From: an archaeon
Lineage (GTDB): Archaea; EX4484-52; B79-G9
Assembly: GCA_030630425.1 (NCBI GenBank)
Contig: DAOVNB010000024.1
Coordinates: forward strand, 1 to 7,529
DNA length: 7,529 nt
Reading direction: 5' to 3'
Shown here piece after piece: positions 6,514-7,529 of this stretch. The notes below the pieces were generated by a model. The model searched no databases. It saw nothing but the letters and a program-made list of their open reading frames with translations, and was not told the origin of the DNA. The position numbers and the translations under genes were made by a program. The stretch's first letter is position 1. Every line of letters begins with the position of its first letter.

Positions 6514-6575
6514 TACCACTACATTTCTTTATTTTTTAAGCATTTTAAGCAAAAATATATAAATTTGTAGTGGTA
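6514..6575. promoter_or_regulatory. Widely spaced 10-bp inverted repeat in the divergent promoter, possible operator
   Basis: TACCACTACA at 6514-6523 and its exact reverse complement TGTAGTGGTA at 6566-6575 flank the promoter region shared by the ligase and Fic genes, 42 bp apart. The right copy lies between the Fic TATA box and the Fic start codon, where a bound protein would block initiation. The left copy lies upstream of the preferred ligase start and over the alternative GTG. The arms contain G and C in otherwise very AT-rich DNA, so chance is less likely. The binding protein is unknown. Confidence 0.45.
6556..6563 (+). promoter_or_regulatory. TATA box for the Fic gene
   Basis: TATATAAA on the plus strand is centred 26 nt before the ATG at 6586, predicting a leaderless transcript. 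The sequence is close to symmetric and may also serve the opposite strand. A second match, TATATATA at 6574-6581, is too close to the ATG to promote it. Confidence 0.65.
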
Positions 6576-6585
6576 TATATAGTAC

Positions 6586-7529
6586 ATGGCTCATATAGTG
6601 ACTAAAACTAAAAACAACAAAAAATACCATTATCTACAAAAATCCGTGAGGATAAAAAATAAAGTTTTTACAATAAGCGCCCTTATAGGAACCGGAGAAT
6701 TAAATGAAAAAGAACTTAATGCCCGTAGAACACAATTCATGCCAAAACTTATAGAAAAAGAACGGGAACTCCTAAACAGGCACAAATTTCAGAAATACGC
6801 ATACCTAACAAGAAAAAAAGCAAAAACAATCGAGTCGATTTCAAAAAAATATTTTGAAAAGATAAACCCTTTAAATCCGGCATATCAAAGCTACAAAGAA
6901 TATTTCATAACCTATCTTACATACAACTCAAACGCAATTGAAGGCTCAACATTGAACCTGTCCGATGTTGATGCTGCTTTAAATGAAAACATCATCCCTA
7001 AAAATACAAGCTTGCAGGAATTCTATGAAGCAAGAAATTCAAAAGAAGCAATATCGTTTATTGATTATTATGCCGGTGATTTAAATGCGCTATTCATAAA
7101 AGAAATCCACAAAATACTTATGCGCGACATTTTGACAGATTCTGCAGGGCAATACAGGACGGTTCAAGTGTATATAAGAGGAACAACATTCGTGCCTCCA
7201 AAACCAGGCGAAGTAGAAAAGAAAATGAATGCACTTATAAGCGAATATCACAAAAATAAAAAACAATATCATCCGTTTGAATTAGCTGCAATGGTCCATG
7301 CAGATTTTGAGACAATACATCCATTTGTTGACGGAAACGGCCGGGTGGGCCGGCTTATAATAAATTACATCCTTACAAAAAACAACATACCCCCAATAAT
7401 AATAGAAGTGAAAAACCGCAGAAAATACTTAAAAATACTCAAAGAGTTTCAAACTTCAAGAAAAAAAGAATACAATAATATGATCTTATTTCTTTATGCA
7501 ACACTAATCAAAAACATGAAAGACCAAAA
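6586..7529 (+). CDS. Fic-family protein, probable class II AMP-transferase (3' end beyond window)
   Basis: Fic proteins usually transfer AMP from ATP to a hydroxyl of a target protein; the target here is unknown. The frame has no stop before the right edge, so 314 codons are seen. The complete active-site motif HPFVDGNGRVGR is at 245-256, with catalytic H245. The target-docking flap is in QVYIRGTTFVPPKPGEV (194-210). An inhibitory helix motif S-x3-E-G occurs at S115-E119-G120 (SNAIEG), N-terminal to the Fic core, which is the class II arrangement in which the glutamate blocks productive ATP binding until relieved. The first roughly 90 residues (KYHYLQKSVRI and a basic helical stretch) resemble the N-terminal region of archaeal Fic proteins. 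A winged-helix tail, common in such proteins, may follow outside the window. The ATG fits a TATA box 26 nt upstream, and no Shine-Dalgarno is present. No antitoxin-like small gene accompanies it. Confidence 0.93.
   Translation, partial: MAHIVTKTKNNKKYHYLQKSVRIKNKVFTISALIGTGELNEKELNARRTQFMPKLIEKERELLNRHKFQKYAYLTRKKAKTIESISKKYFEKINPLNPAYQSYKEYFITYLTYNSNAIEGSTLNLSDVDAALNENIIPKNTSLQEFYEARNSKEAISFIDYYAGDLNALFIKEIHKILMRDILTDSAGQYRTVQVYIRGTTFVPPKPGEVEKKMNALISEYHKNKKQYHPFELAAMVHADFETIHPFVDGNGRVGRLIINYILTKNNIPPIIIEVKNRRKYLKILKEFQTSRKKEYNNMILFLYATLIKNMKDQ

Noticed and set aside
6469..6519. A 17-residue N-terminal extension of the ligase from a GTG start
   Set aside because: It is low-complexity N/K encoded by a (GTTTTT)3 repeat, lacks a ribosome-binding site, overlaps one arm of the inverted repeat, and is not needed for family alignment. 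The downstream ATG has a TATA-like box at the right distance.
6574..6581. TATATATA as the Fic promoter
   Set aside because: It is centred only about 8 nt before the ATG, so transcription from it would begin inside the gene with no suitable in-frame start nearby.
1..7529. CRISPR array, intact transposase or other defence cluster
   Set aside because: No regularly spaced repeats, transposase motifs or nuclease genes are visible. The Fic protein alone does not make a defence system.

Overview
The window looks like chromosomal DNA from an uncultured archaeon, possibly a DPANN-type or related lineage; that placement is inference. The domain call rests on an archaeal replicative-type ATP DNA ligase, a short archaeal-style Elp3, a TrmB-family regulator, and TATA boxes centred about 26 nt before most start codons. 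There are no bacterial -35/-10 promoters. The DNA is AT-rich and densely coded.

Layout from right to left, which is the direction of transcription for all but one gene. At the right edge a plus-strand Fic-family protein (6586 to beyond the window) diverges from an ATP-dependent DNA ligase (minus, 4510-6468). The divergent promoter region holds a perfect 10-bp inverted repeat. Downstream of the ligase is a 300-bp non-coding region (4210-4509) with three tandem minus-strand TATA boxes and a structured element. It leads into a TrmB-family regulator (3397-4209). Next come an unrecognised cysteine-rich protein (2647-3333), Elp3 (1005-2573), and the first 309 codons of a large PurL with PurS-like repeats at its N-terminus (1-929, running off the left edge).

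The genes do not form one pathway. They cover replication and repair (ligase), tRNA wobble modification (Elp3), purine synthesis (PurL), transcription control (TrmB), probable AMPylation (Fic) and one unknown. Each appears to have its own promoter, so this is a co-oriented series of short transcription units rather than a classical operon. For five of the six genes the predicted transcription start falls on or within about 2 nt of the start codon, implying leaderless mRNAs. The TrmB gene is the exception: it has a strong Shine-Dalgarno sequence and a predicted leader of about 177 nt.

The most interesting part is that leader (4210-4386). It contains two 7-bp hairpins with the same pentaloop, a long-range 7-bp helix that competes with a local 6-bp helix, and a segment resembling the right end (omega RNA 3' end) of archaeal IS200/IS605 TnpB elements, with no tnpB gene nearby. 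It may be a cis-regulatory leader, a free-standing RNA or a transposon relic; the sequence alone does not decide. No tRNA, rRNA, CRISPR array or intact mobile element was seen.
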